A stretch of 64,000 nucleotides of DNA from Rhizobium sp. Leaf262 (GCF_001422245.1 NZ_LMMM01000001.1:680138-744137), one strand, 5' to 3'; counted from the first letter of the stretch, positions 9,041 through 17,890 are shown. The notes: a model not told the origin generated them from the sequence alone. Numbers and translations are program-made.

Positions 9041-9880
9041 TTACTTTACGGTGAAGGGGATATCGGGCAGTGATTCCGGGAAGGCCGGAACATCGCGCTT
9101 CATCCACTTGGTGTAGATTTTGGCGAGCTCGCCGTTGCCCTTGATCTTCACCAGAAATGCATTGACGGCTTCATTCCAGTCCTTCTCACCCGGACGTGTG
9201 CCGGCACCGTTGTAAAGCGTGGTCAGGTCGAACTTCGGCTCGTATTTTCCAGCAGCCGCTGCATTCAGCCGATCGCCGTAGAACTGATTTCCACCAACGA
9301 CTTCCACTTGGCCGGAAATGAGGGCCTGGATGTTCGCAGCATCATCATCGAAGCGCAGGATGTTGGCTTTGGTGCCTGCGCCTGCGGTGATGGCCGTATC
9401 CATGGCGCTCGACTTGGGAACGCCGACAGAGACACCTGTCAGATCGTCATAACCGGCGATCTTCTTATCCTTCGGTCCATAAACCGACAGCACGTTGCCC
9501 GCATAAGGGATGGAATACTGGATTGTCTTTGCGCGTTCAGCCGTCATGCCCATGGTCGCAAACAGAACGTCGACCTTGCCGGTCATGAGTGCGGGGATGC
9601 GGTTTGCAACGGCCAGCGGAACGAACTCGGCCTTTACGCCGAGATAATCTGCGAATGCCTTGCCGATATCGGCATCGAGGCCGTCCTGTACGCCGCTCGA
9701 ATTGACGAAGCCCCATGGCGAGTTATCGCCCTGAATGCCGATGACGACCTTGCCCTTGGCCTTGGCTTCGTCAACGGTACCGGCAAATGCATCGACCGGT
9801 GCGACGAATGGCAGGGCAACGGTTGCTGCGGCAAGCGCAAGCAACGTGCGGCGGTTCATTTTCAGGCTCTTGGATTTCAT
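9041..9880 (-). CDS. PAAT-type ABC transporter substrate-binding protein
   Basis: 279 residues with a signal peptide (KMNRRTLLALAAATVALPF, then a likely cut near AFAG) and a bacterial solute-binding family 3 domain: GKVVIGIQGDNSPWGFVNSS, DGLDADIGKAFAD, and TGKVDVLFATMGMTAERA. It is periplasmic and should determine transporter specificity. The usual arginine that contacts the amino-acid carboxylate in this family is expected near the ...FATMGMTAERAKTI segment, so a carboxylic acid ligand is plausible. A strong AAGGAGGAG site precedes ATG 9880. It is the third gene of the operon, and unlike the sugar-type binding proteins here it has no stem-loop after it. Confidence 0.9.
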   Translation of the reverse strand: MKSKSLKMNRRTLLALAAATVALPFVAPVDAFAGTVDEAKAKGKVVIGIQGDNSPWGFVNSSGVQDGLDADIGKAFADYLGVKAEFVPLAVANRIPALMTGKVDVLFATMGMTAERAKTIQYSIPYAGNVLSVYGPKDKKIAGYDDLTGVSVGVPKSSAMDTAITAGAGTKANILRFDDDAANIQALISGQVEVVGGNQFYGDRLNAAAAGKYEPKFDLTTLYNGAGTRPGEKDWNEAVNAFLVKIKGNGELAKIYTKWMKRDVPAFPESLPDIPFTVK

Positions 9881-9913
9881 CTTTTGCTCCTCCTTACAAA
9901 GCTGATGACACGA

Positions 9914-10564
9914 TTATCGTGAGGCGGTCTGAAGCCGCTTTTCGACGCCAGCGCCCCACAGGGAGAGCGGCCAGCAAATGAGAAAATATGTCAGGCCCAC
10001 GATCGCGAACACGGTCAGGGGCTTGAACGTCTGGTTGGAAATGATCTGGCCCGCCCGCGACAGCTCTACGAAACCGACAATGGCTGCCAGCGACGTTCCC
10101 TTGATGAGTTGCACGAGAAAGCCGATGGTTGCGGGCAGGGAAATCTTGAAGGCTTGCGGCAGAACGATGTCTTTCATCCGCGATACATAGTGAAGCCCGA
10201 GCGCTTTGGCTGCCTCGGTCTGGCCTTTCGGAACAGCCTGGATTCCACCGCGCCATATTTCACCGAGAAATGCGCTGGCATGCAAGGTGAAAGCGATGGC
10301 GACTGCGAGCCATGCGTCTATGTTCAGGCCAAGCAGCGCGACACCGTAATACACGACGAACAACTGCATCAGCAGTGGCGTGCCCTGGAAGATAGCGATG
10401 TAACCAGCTGTGACGCGCGATGCGATCTTGTTGTCAGCTGTTCTTGCCAATGCCACGCAAAGGCCGAACACGCCGCCGCCAAAGAATCCGATCAGAGTGA
10501 GGGCCAAGGTCCATTTCAGACCCTGCATCAGAAAAAACAATTCGTTGGGACCGATAGACGTCAT
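9914..10564 (-). CDS. PAAT-type ABC transporter permease
   Basis: 216 residues, with hydrophobic segments near residues 15-40, 55-75, 80-105 and 180-205. The cytoplasmic EAA loop reads QTEAAKALGLHYVSRMKDIVLPQA, diagnostic of His/Glu/Gln/Arg/opine-type permeases. It would pair with the permease encoded 10 bases upstream. The operon position (second of five) makes it part of the predicted hydroaromatic-acid importer. The Shine-Dalgarno sequence is weak, consistent with translational coupling to the upstream gene. Confidence 0.9.
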   Translation of the reverse strand: MTSIGPNELFFLMQGLKWTLALTLIGFFGGGVFGLCVALARTADNKIASRVTAGYIAIFQGTPLLMQLFVVYYGVALLGLNIDAWLAVAIAFTLHASAFLGEIWRGGIQAVPKGQTEAAKALGLHYVSRMKDIVLPQAFKISLPATIGFLVQLIKGTSLAAIVGFVELSRAGQIISNQTFKPLTVFAIVGLTYFLICWPLSLWGAGVEKRLQTASR

Positions 10565-10574
10565 CGTTTTTACC

Positions 10575-11243
10575 TCACTTGACCGGATAGCTGAACGACA
10601 GGCGCGATATCAGTGCGAAAACGCCCATCATCAACGAGGAAATAACGAGGTAGAGCAGGGTGATGGAGAAATAGACCTCGAAAGACCTGAACGTTTCCGC
10701 CTCGATTCGTTGCGCAACCGAGGTCAGCTCATAAGCGGCAATCGATGTGCATACGGACGTCGTCAGGGTCAGCATGATGAACTGACTGGTAAGCGACGGA
10801 TACACTGCGCGCAGTGCAGGTTTCAGAATGATGTGACGGAAAATCTGCGACCGACGCAGTCCGAGCGCCAGACCGGCCTCGATCTGCCCTTTCGGAACGG
10901 CATCCACACCGCCGCGGATGATTTCGATGGCGTAGGCGCCACCATTCAAAGCCAAGGCGACAACAGCCGTCGTCGTCGGGTTGAGCCGCAACCCCATCTG
11001 CGGAAGTGCAAAAAAGATGAAGAAAATCTGGACGAGAAACGGCGTGTTACGGATGAGTTCGACAAAGCCGATTACCAGGGCACGCAAAGGTTTGATGGAG
11101 GAGCCGCGGGCGATGACACCAAGAACGCCAATGATGGTCGCCAAAAACATGCCTGCAATCGCAAGCCCGATGGTTGCCAGGCAGGCAATAAAGAGTTCAG
11201 GCAGGCGGTCGTAGACTGCCGAAAAATCCAGCGTATATGCCAT
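10575..11243 (-). CDS. PAAT-type ABC transporter permease, first gene of the operon
   Basis: 222 residues, homologous to its downstream partner, with the EAA loop QIEAGLALGLRRSQIFRHIILKP and the conserved ELIRNTPFLVQIFFIFF segment. An ATG at 11243 follows GTGGGAGGAT. As the first gene of the reverse operon permease-permease-binding protein-ATPase-aroE, it lies directly below the promoter region that holds the second TetR-like box (11372-11387). The two permeases form the membrane channel. Confidence 0.9.
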   Translation of the reverse strand: MAYTLDFSAVYDRLPELFIACLATIGLAIAGMFLATIIGVLGVIARGSSIKPLRALVIGFVELIRNTPFLVQIFFIFFALPQMGLRLNPTTTAVVALALNGGAYAIEIIRGGVDAVPKGQIEAGLALGLRRSQIFRHIILKPALRAVYPSLTSQFIMLTLTTSVCTSIAAYELTSVAQRIEAETFRSFEVYFSITLLYLVISSLMMGVFALISRLSFSYPVK

Positions 11244-11585
11244 CTATCCTCCCACTCCCACAAAGTTCGATTGCCCAGCTCCCGAAGGTCGCGCAAGCAG
11301 CAAAACAACTTTGCTTAATCTTTCTTGCCGTCGACCTGGGCCTCCCGAGCTTTCAGCATCGACATAATGTTTGTACCAGTTAGTTCATTTCTGTCAAGCG
11401 TATGGGAAACCTGATCTTCAGGCCAAGGAAAAGACCGAGCAAGGTGCGACTTTTGGTTCGACAAGATGGCTAAAACCGAGAGCGGGTTTCAATATCCTAG
11501 GCTCACTGATCGACGAATTTCGTTTTAGCGCCTCATCCAGTTTCGATTCGGTTTCGTATAGCTTCCTACGGAAGGGTGCCGAACC
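11244..11585. other. Intergenic region between the transporter operon and phrB
   Basis: This 342-base gap holds the divergent promoters of the PAAT/aroE operon (leftward) and phrB (rightward). The only clear element is the TetR-like box at 11372-11387. I looked for a GGAAC-type stress sigma-factor promoter before phrB and found none. No small gene with a credible start is visible. Confidence 0.5.
11372..11387. promoter_or_regulatory. Second putative TetR operator, before the PAAT/aroE operon
   Basis: TGTACCAGTTAGTTCA matches the quiC/tetR box at 6524-6539 in 13 of 16 positions, including TGTAC and TTAGTT. It lies about 130 bases upstream of the first permease start (11243). The match between two promoter regions facing functionally linked genes is the main reason to believe both are real. 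Confidence 0.55.
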
Positions 11586-13127
11586 ATGACTCAGTGTAGG
11601 AATATTGTCTTCATTTTGGGCGATCAGCTCTCTCCAAGCGTTTCCAGCCTGCGTGAGGCAGATCCTGAACGTGATGTTGTTTTTATGTGTGAGGTGGCTG
11701 AAGAGACCACTTATGTTCGCCACCATCGCAAGAAGATCGTTTTCATCCTCTCTGCCATGCGACATTTCGCAGCCGATTTGGCTGCGGCAGGACACAGGGT
11801 ACGTTACGTGCGTCTGGACGATCCCGACAACACCGGCGCGTTCACGACAGAGTTGAAAAGAGCGGTCGATGAATTGCAGCCGGACGCTGTGGTGGTGACG
11901 GAGCCTGGGGAGTGGCGGGTTTTGCAGGACATGCAAAGCTGGCAATCGAAGACCGGCGTGCATGTGGATATTCGCCCGGACGACAGGTTCCTTTGCTCTC
12001 ACGACGCCTTCGGTCAATGGGCCGAGGGCCGTCGTCAACTGACGATGGAGTTCTTTTATCGCGACATGCGTCGAAAGACGGGGCTGTTGATGGACGGCGA
12101 ACAGCCCTCTGGTGGTCGCTGGAATTTCGATAGCGAAAATCGGTCTCCCGCAACGCAGGATTTATTCCGCCCCAGTCATCCGCGCTTTAAGCCCGATAAA
12201 ATGACGCGTGAGGTCATGGAACTGATTGAAGACCGTTTTCCCGACCATATGGGATCGGCCAAAGGCTTCGCTTTCGCGGTCACGCGTGAAGATGCCGAGA
12301 TCGCAGCGGATGCTTTCATCTCCGATTTTTTGCCGAAGTTTGGCGAAACACAGGATGCCATGGTCTCGCGCGACCCTTTTCTCAATCATTCTCTTTTGTC
12401 ATTTTATATCAATATCGGCTTTCTCGATGCGCTTTCCTTATGTCGAAAAGCGGAGCGCGCATATTTGGAAGGCCATGCTCCCATCAACGCCGTCGAGGGG
12501 TTTATTCGTCAGATCATCGGCTGGCGCGAATATATGCGCGGGATTTACTGGCTCCTAATGCCAGACTATGCCACGCGCAATTTTTTCGAAGCCAAGCGGC
12601 CTTTACCGGACTTTTTCTGGACCGGAAAAACAGCCATGGCCTGCCTCGCAACCGTCATCGGCGAAACCATTGAAAATGCCTATGCCCATCACATCCAGCG
12701 CCTGATGGTGACTGGTAATTTTGCGATGCTTGCCGGCCTCGATCCTTACGCGCTGCACGAATGGTATTTGGAAGTCTACGCAGATGCGTATGAGTGGGTG
12801 GAACTTCCCAACGTCATTGGAATGAGCCAGTTTGCAGATGGCGGGATACTGGGATCGAAGCCTTACGCGGCAAGCGGCGCATATATTTCTCGGATGTCGG
12901 ACTATTGCCAGAACTGTCACTATGATGTGCGCCGCAAGACGGGTGAGGGGGCTTGCCCGTTCAACGCTCTCTATTGGGACTTTCTGGCCAGAAACGAGAA
13001 AAAGCTTTCCGCCAACCGACGCCTCGCGCAACCCTATGCCACATGGCGGAGAATGGAGGAGGCGCAACAAAAGTCCTATCGCGACAGCGCGCGCGCTTTC
13101 TTGAAAAAGCTCGACGACGGCGTTTGA
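11586..13127 (+). CDS. phrB: FeS-containing (6-4) photolyase, PhrB/FeS-BCP family
   Basis: 513 residues, close to the 507-residue Agrobacterium PhrB, and alignable with it from memory over the whole length (FILGDQLSPS, SAMRHFAADL, TEPGEWRV, RQIIGWREYMRGIYWL, YADAYEWVELPNVIGMSQFA). The four iron-sulfur ligands are present as Cys353, Cys441, Cys444 and Cys457, in the same spacing as in PhrB but shifted by three. The YAHHIQRL segment carries the two histidines linked to (6-4) repair. The family uses FAD, a lumazine antenna and a 4Fe-4S cluster to reverse (6-4) photoproducts with light. The gene stands alone, convergent with the hybrid kinase. The ATG at 11586 was chosen because GGAAGGG precedes it. 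Confidence 0.93.
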   Translation: MTQCRNIVFILGDQLSPSVSSLREADPERDVVFMCEVAEETTYVRHHRKKIVFILSAMRHFAADLAAAGHRVRYVRLDDPDNTGAFTTELKRAVDELQPDAVVVTEPGEWRVLQDMQSWQSKTGVHVDIRPDDRFLCSHDAFGQWAEGRRQLTMEFFYRDMRRKTGLLMDGEQPSGGRWNFDSENRSPATQDLFRPSHPRFKPDKMTREVMELIEDRFPDHMGSAKGFAFAVTREDAEIAADAFISDFLPKFGETQDAMVSRDPFLNHSLLSFYINIGFLDALSLCRKAERAYLEGHAPINAVEGFIRQIIGWREYMRGIYWLLMPDYATRNFFEAKRPLPDFFWTGKTAMACLATVIGETIENAYAHHIQRLMVTGNFAMLAGLDPYALHEWYLEVYADAYEWVELPNVIGMSQFADGGILGSKPYAASGAYISRMSDYCQNCHYDVRRKTGEGACPFNALYWDFLARNEKKLSANRRLAQPYATWRRMEEAQQKSYRDSARAFLKKLDDGV

Positions 13128-13160
13128 TGATCGCTGCACGCCTCATCGCCGCCGTACAAC

Positions 13161-15194
13161 TTAGATGGATGAGCCGCTAGGTCCTGCTGTCGACGCCAAG
13201 ACCTTGGAAATTTCCGTGGCGAGCTGATCCTGGGTATAGGGTTTGCCAAGGCGGGTGATTTCGAGATCCGTGCCTTCGGGCAGGTCGGCATAACCGGTAG
13301 CGATCAGGATAGGCAGGCCCGGTATCAGTTCACGTGCCCTGCGAGACAGTTCTGCTCCGTTCATACCCGGCATCGAGAAATCGGTGACCAAGAGGTCGAA
13401 TGTCCGTTCTGCTGACAGTATTTCGAGAGCTTGCTTGCCGGAGCTGGCTTCCACGACTTCATGGCCCAAATCCTCCAACATATCTACGGAGCTCATGGCA
13501 ATCAGGGCATCATCGTCGACCATGAGAATTCGCAGGTGCCTATCGGTTGCCAACGGAGTTGCGGTTGTGACGGGGGAAAGAGGAACCTGACTGGTGTTTT
13601 CTTCACTCACGGGAATCCAGAGTTCAGCGGTGGTGCCCTTGCCGGGCGTGCTTTGGAGAACGAGCGCGCCCTTCAACTGCAGGGCCAAGCCGTGGATCAT
13701 CGAAAGACCGAGGCCGGTTCCCTTGCCGAGTTCCTTGGTGGAAAAGAACGGATCGATTGCTTTTTTAAGGGTCTCCGCGTTCATGCCGACACCGGTATCC
13801 GTCACCGACAGGACGATATAGTCACCCGCTGCAAGCTCTGGGGTGGTACGAGACACCCTGTCTTCGCGCAGACCGATGGTGATGGTGCCGCGTTCCACGG
13901 TGGCGTCGCGCGCATTCACCACAAGGTTCAGAAGTGCAAGTTCGATTTGGTTGGCATCGCCGAGAGCCAACCGCACATCCTTCTCGATTGCACGCTCGAG
14001 GACGATGCTCGATCCGACGGAGCGCCTCAGCAGGTCGTCCATGTCTTCAATGAGCTTGGGCATGTCGATAGGCTTGACCTGCAGGTCCTGCCTGCGTGCG
14101 AATGCCAGAAGACACTGGGTCAGGGAGGCACCACGCTTGGCGCCCTTCAGCGCGCCATCGATGAGACGCATCGCGCGCTCGTCCCCTGACACGTGTTTTG
14201 CCAAGAGTTCCAGATTGCCCATCACGGCCATGAGCAGATTGTTGAAATCATGGGCTACACCGCCCGTCAGTTGACCGATAGCTTCCATCTTAAGCGCCTG
14301 GCGAAGCTGCTCCTCAGCCTTTTGCCGTTGCTCGACTTCCGCCATGACAGTCTCATGGGCCTGAAGCAATTCAGCCGTGCGCTCCTCGACCCGAAGTTCC
14401 AGCGTCTCATTGACCTGACGCTGCCGTTCTGCAATTTCCCGACGCTCCGTAATGTCGGCGGACACTCCCACCATTTTCACGGGGATGCCATGTCTATTAC
14501 GATAGAGTTGCGCCTTGATTTCCGCCCAGTGAACCGAACCATCGGCCCAGATCACCCTATATTCGATGGAGTATTCCTTGCCGTTCTCAATCGTGTCCCG
14601 CACCGCCGATTGCATGCGCGGACGATCTTCGGGATGGACGCCAGCCAACAACTGTTCATATCCGAAATCATCATTGCGTCCGTATCCGAAAATCGCCTTG
14701 CATGTATCCGAGCAAACGAGAGTCAAGGAGGCGAGATCGAGCTCCCAGGAACCTAGACGGCCCGCGCTGAGTGCTGTCTGTAGCCAGGATTTGCTGTCCG
14801 CAAGGGCTTCGATCTGCGTTCTGGCATGGAATTGCCGCAGCCTGTTACGAAAGGCCGTTCGCGAAACGCTGATGAAGGTTGTCGCGTGGAAAGGGCGTTC
14901 CACAAAGCTGACATTGCCCAAAATCTCCGACAGGCGAAGCGCGACTGGATTGCGATCCGGTCCGCCGCCACGGTGCGTCAGGACGATGAAGGGAAGATCG
15001 GACCATGCGGGCTGATTTCCGATCCAGTCTGAGAGCGGACGCAGATCTGCGGACCGCAACGTTTCTTCCGTCACCACGACGAAAGCGACGTCGTCGCCCA
15101 TTTCTGAAACCATTGCCGGGATCGTCTCGACCGTCCGGGAAACGATCCCGGCCTCTGTCAGCAGGGATGCTGCGATCTGCGCATCTCGTCCCAT
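13161..15194 (-). CDS. Hybrid sensor histidine kinase/response regulator linked to kaiC
   Basis: 677 residues. In order: a degenerate receiver-like N-terminal domain (about 1-120, no phospho-acceptor pattern), a PAS/PAC domain (140-250) ending [10 protein letters not shown], a coiled coil (255-305), a dimerisation domain with His315 in [11 protein letters not shown], an ATPase domain with NARDA and [10 protein letters not shown], and a receiver domain with Asp605 in [13 protein letters not shown]. It should autophosphorylate and pass phosphate to its own receiver. It follows kaiC by about 30 bases, so the two probably form one operon. The ATG at 15194 has no Shine-Dalgarno. The frame stays open upstream and reads family-like sequence back to an ATT at 15233 that follows GGGAG, so the real start may be that ATT. 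Confidence 0.9.
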   Translation of the reverse strand: MGRDAQIAASLLTEAGIVSRTVETIPAMVSEMGDDVAFVVVTEETLRSADLRPLSDWIGNQPAWSDLPFIVLTHRGGGPDRNPVALRLSEILGNVSFVERPFHATTFISVSRTAFRNRLRQFHARTQIEALADSKSWLQTALSAGRLGSWELDLASLTLVCSDTCKAIFGYGRNDDFGYEQLLAGVHPEDRPRMQSAVRDTIENGKEYSIEYRVIWADGSVHWAEIKAQLYRNRHGIPVKMVGVSADITERREIAERQRQVNETLELRVEERTAELLQAHETVMAEVEQRQKAEEQLRQALKMEAIGQLTGGVAHDFNNLLMAVMGNLELLAKHVSGDERAMRLIDGALKGAKRGASLTQCLLAFARRQDLQVKPIDMPKLIEDMDDLLRRSVGSSIVLERAIEKDVRLALGDANQIELALLNLVVNARDATVERGTITIGLREDRVSRTTPELAAGDYIVLSVTDTGVGMNAETLKKAIDPFFSTKELGKGTGLGLSMIHGLALQLKGALVLQSTPGKGTTAELWIPVSEENTSQVPLSPVTTATPLATDRHLRILMVDDDALIAMSSVDMLEDLGHEVVEASSGKQALEILSAERTFDLLVTDFSMPGMNGAELSRRARELIPGLPILIATGYADLPEGTDLEITRLGKPYTQDQLATEISKVLASTAGPSGSSI

Positions 15195-15225
15195 GGGCGC
15201 GTAGACAAGGGCGAAATGTCCTGTA

Positions 15226-16734
15226 TCAAAAATTTTCCGTACTCCCTTCCAAGGGAACGGTCATGGAATTATCACCGGTCAGGACAGGGACGCCTCGCAA
15301 CACGCCTTGGAACGTTGACAGCGGTTCACCCAATGTCAGCCCTTTATCGCCTATTCTATATTCGCGGATCGTGTCCTCATGCAGACCAGTCCGCTTCTTG
15401 ATAACGGAAACCGCGCGGCGCACCCGACCAGTCGCTTCGAAATAACGGAGAAGAATGACAGTATCTGCAAGGTAGGTGACATCCACGGGAGACTTCATAT
15501 CGCCCACCAGACCGTGTTGGGCGACCGTCAGGAAGGTGTTTGCTCCTTGCCTGTTCAGAAATTGCAACAATTCGTGCATGTGCAGGATCAATGCGTTTTC
15601 TTCAGGCATAGCCGCTTGATAACCGTTGATGCTGTCGATCAGAACGGTCTTGGCATCATAAGTCGCGACCTGATCTCTTACGCGTTGCGCAAACTCTCCG
15701 GGGGAGAGCTCCGCAGCATCGAGTTGTTCGATATAAAGATGTCCATCGGTCTGCATCTGCTTGAGATCGATGCCCATCAGCTTCATGCGTTCGAACAGAA
15801 GCCCGAGTTCTTCATCGAAGACAAATACCGCTGCTTTCTCGCCCCGTTTTATCGCGGCCTCGACAAACTGGATACCGAAAATGCTTTTCCCCGTGCCTGC
15901 CGGTCCGATCAAAAGCGTGCTCGAGCCGCGATTGACGCCACCACCCAACAGGCCGTCCAGTCCGGTGATACCGCTGCTGAGTGTTTCCCGCGTAAAGGAT
16001 GTCTTGTGTTCGATAGCCCGCAAGCGCGGGAAGACGGCAACGCCGCCCGTGCGAATGACAAAGTCATGGTAGCCGCCGCGATAAGCCTGACCGCGATATT
16101 TCAAAACCTTCACGCGGCGACGCTCGGACCCGTAATTTGGCGAAAGTTCTTCCAGATGAATAACGCCATGAACGACACTGTGAACCGTTTTGTCCAAAAT
16201 ATCGGCCGTCAAATCATCCAGCAGAAGCACGGTTGCGCCGGACTTGGAAAAGTAATGCTTCATTGCCAGAATTTGTCGACGGTAACGAAGTGAGCTCTGC
16301 GCCAGCAAGCGAATTTCGGAAAGGCTGTCGATCACAACCCGATCAGGCTTGATCCGCTCAAACGCATCGAAGATCAATCTGGTGGTTTCACCAAGCTCAA
16401 GGTCCGAAGAATACAGCAAGCTTTGCTGTTGATCGGCATCGAGCAGGCTCTCTGGCGGTACGAGCTCGAATATCTCGATGTTTTCGTTGAGCTCCATTCC
16501 GTGAGAAGCCGCGCTGTCGCGTAGCTCCTCTTCGGATTCCGAAAGGCTGATGTAGAGACAGCGTTCGCCTCGATTGGCACCTTCGATCAGGAACTGAAGT
16601 GAGATCGTGGTCTTGCCGGTACCCGGCGACCCCTCAAGCAAAAACACGTGTCGGCGGGAAAGACCACCGGACAAAACATCGTCCAGTCCCTCGACGCCCG
16701 TCATGGCTTTGCTTTTGGTCTCTTGCATGATCAT
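15226..16734 (-). CDS. kaiC: KaiC-like double-RecA ATPase
   Basis: 502 residues in two RecA/KaiC domains. CI has Walker A GSPGTGKT (35-42) and the catalytic acidic pair in SESEEE (65-70). CII has Walker A GPAGTGKS (277-284) and FDEEL (306-310). The C-terminus has the KaiC-like IKKRTGLHEDTIREYRI stretch. The position equivalent to the cyanobacterial Ser431-Thr432 phosphorylation pair reads Thr420-Tyr421 (VTYLADT), so the autophosphorylation cycle, if any, must differ. No kaiA or kaiB is nearby. The partner is the kinase downstream. In non-cyanobacterial lineages such KaiC proteins act in stress or time-of-day signalling; the role here is inferred. A GGAAC-N18-TT promoter lies 77 bases upstream. 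Confidence 0.92.
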   Translation of the reverse strand: MIMQETKSKAMTGVEGLDDVLSGGLSRRHVFLLEGSPGTGKTTISLQFLIEGANRGERCLYISLSESEEELRDSAASHGMELNENIEIFELVPPESLLDADQQQSLLYSSDLELGETTRLIFDAFERIKPDRVVIDSLSEIRLLAQSSLRYRRQILAMKHYFSKSGATVLLLDDLTADILDKTVHSVVHGVIHLEELSPNYGSERRRVKVLKYRGQAYRGGYHDFVIRTGGVAVFPRLRAIEHKTSFTRETLSSGITGLDGLLGGGVNRGSSTLLIGPAGTGKSIFGIQFVEAAIKRGEKAAVFVFDEELGLLFERMKLMGIDLKQMQTDGHLYIEQLDAAELSPGEFAQRVRDQVATYDAKTVLIDSINGYQAAMPEENALILHMHELLQFLNRQGANTFLTVAQHGLVGDMKSPVDVTYLADTVILLRYFEATGRVRRAVSVIKKRTGLHEDTIREYRIGDKGLTLGEPLSTFQGVLRGVPVLTGDNSMTVPLEGSTENF

Positions 16735-16810
16735 TCCTGTTTTATGTCTGTTATCAATGACTTTATCATTAGTCGTCGCAAGCGAAACATTTTATATTAT
16801 CCATCCATAA

Positions 16811-16835
16811 AATGTTTTTGAACACCTTCTGTTCC
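16811..16835 (-). promoter_or_regulatory. Candidate EcfG/RpoE2-type promoter of kaiC
   Basis: On the minus strand GGAAC (16835-16831) is followed, after 18 bases, by TT (16812-16811), fitting the GGAAC-N18/19-TT pattern described for the rhizobial general-stress sigma factor. It is 77 bases before the kaiC start. The pattern is short and could occur by chance; a stress-related role of kaiC makes it plausible. Confidence 0.4.
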
Positions 16836-17080
16836 AATTGTGCGGTCTCGCACAGAGGTTCTACCTGCTCGAATTCTCAGGTTATTACGGGAAAACAGCT
16901 TGGTTGGAGCACGTCGAAGCAGTGCCTTCGATGAATAATTCCGGCCTCCATTTTCGTCGATGCTTCACCTTTTTGGAAGATGAAAGGGAGCGCGTGGTCC
17001 TCTGGCTTTGAGCGGACGGCCAAAATTAACGTGCTGTTATCCATACCATTAAAGTTTTAGTTAAAATTGAATGGAATTGA

Positions 17081-17106
17081 GGAACGGGTCTTATCTTTGT
17101 GCCATT
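17081..17106 (+). promoter_or_regulatory. Candidate EcfG/RpoE2-type promoter of the outer-membrane protein gene
   Basis: GGAAC at 17081-17085 followed after 19 bases by TT at 17105-17106, about 100 bases before the start at 17205. It fits the same loose pattern as the kaiC element. The evidence is motif only, with a sizeable chance of coincidence. Confidence 0.3.
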
Positions 17107-17204
17107 TTCAGACCAAACGGCAGTCAGACGCGCAGTTGCGGATGCGTTTTGAAGATTGAGAGGCCAGCCGGGCCGTCTCGCATGGATAATGTTTGGAGTA
17201 ACCA

Positions 17205-17831
17205 ATGTCGAAGACCCTGAAATCTGTTGCAGCAATAGCCCTCGTTTCGTTTGCGGCGTCCCCCGCGCTCTCGGCCGATCTGTCGTCCTACGAAAGCCCT
17301 CCGGCTTACACCGAAGCTCCGTCGACATCCTGGACAGGTGCCTATGTAGGTGGTCATATCGGCGCGGCGATGCCGAGCGCCAATCCCTTCAAAGGTGGCA
17401 AAGGCCTGGCACTCGGCGTCCAGGGCGGCTACGACTATGATCTCGGCCCGGCCGTGATCGGCGGCGAACTCGAAGCGACGCATCTCGGCGATACAAAGGT
17501 GAAAGTTCCGAACGGCAACCTCAAAGAGCGCTGGCGCGCTGCCTTGAAGGCAAAGGCCGGTGTGAAGCTCGACGACACGCTGGTCTATGGCACCGCAGGT
17601 GTCACAGTCACAAGCCTGCGCGACGGTGGAAACGTCATTGGTCCTGATGGCATGAAGGAAGGTTACCTTCTGGGTGTCGGTGCCGAACACCGCTTCACGC
17701 CACAAATCTCAGCCAAGGTTGAATACAACTACGTGGCCACGGACGATGTCCGCACGTTCAGCAACGGCGTCGCATCGCATACGGATATCAGCGACAACGT
17801 CGTCAAGGGTGGCGTCAACTACCGCTTCTAA
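17205..17831 (+). CDS. Outer-membrane beta-barrel protein (Omp25/RopB-like family)
   Basis: 208 residues. A signal peptide (SKTLKSVAAIALVSFAASPALSA) is followed by a short proline-rich stretch and an eight-stranded-barrel-type sequence: SWTGAYVGGHIGAA, GVQGGYDYDLG, KAGVKLDDTLVYGTAGV and the C-terminal aromatic VVKGGVNYRF, the signal for outer-membrane insertion. Proteins of this family are abundant surface proteins in Rhizobiales with structural or envelope-stress roles; no specific ligand can be inferred. It is monocistronic, with an intrinsic terminator just after the stop. Confidence 0.87.
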   Translation: MSKTLKSVAAIALVSFAASPALSADLSSYESPPAYTEAPSTSWTGAYVGGHIGAAMPSANPFKGGKGLALGVQGGYDYDLGPAVIGGELEATHLGDTKVKVPNGNLKERWRAALKAKAGVKLDDTLVYGTAGVTVTSLRDGGNVIGPDGMKEGYLLGVGAEHRFTPQISAKVEYNYVATDDVRTFSNGVASHTDISDNVVKGGVNYRF

Positions 17832-17841
17832 TTCTGCAATC

Positions 17842-17870
17842 GACGGCGGGGCACCGACTCCGCCGTCTTT
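17842..17870 (+). terminator. Intrinsic terminator of the outer-membrane protein gene
   Basis: The arms GACGGCGG (17842-17849) and CCGCCGTC (17860-17867) form a perfect 8-bp GC-rich stem with a 10-base loop, followed by TTT. It begins 11 bases after the stop codon at 17831. Confidence 0.75.
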
Positions 17871-17890
17871 CACCGCCTGCTGCCCAACAG

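Larger units (their letters stand above)
16735..17204. other. AT-rich divergent promoter region, kaiC / outer-membrane protein
   Basis: A 470-base region, clearly more AT-rich than its surroundings, with no convincing gene. It must hold the leftward kaiC promoter and the rightward promoter of the barrel protein. Two GGAAC elements with spacing fitting the alphaproteobacterial general-stress sigma factor (EcfG/RpoE2 type) are listed separately. A GAACA-N5-TGTTC inverted repeat overlaps the first. Confidence 0.5.

Noticed and set aside
8144..9073. 309-codon open frame on the plus strand across the PAAT ATPase gene
   Set aside because: It is antisense to a gene with all ABC motifs, has shadow-type composition and no recognisable domain.
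11586..13127. Deoxyribodipyrimidine (CPD) photolyase or cryptochrome as the call for phrB
   Set aside because: The four iron-sulfur cysteines and whole-length likeness to Agrobacterium PhrB place it in the FeS (6-4) photolyase group.
16821..16835. GAACA-N5-TGTTC inverted repeat as an SOS (LexA) box before kaiC
   Set aside because: Alphaproteobacterial LexA sites are GTTC-N7-GTTC direct repeats, which this is not; overlap with a GGAAC promoter element explains half of it.
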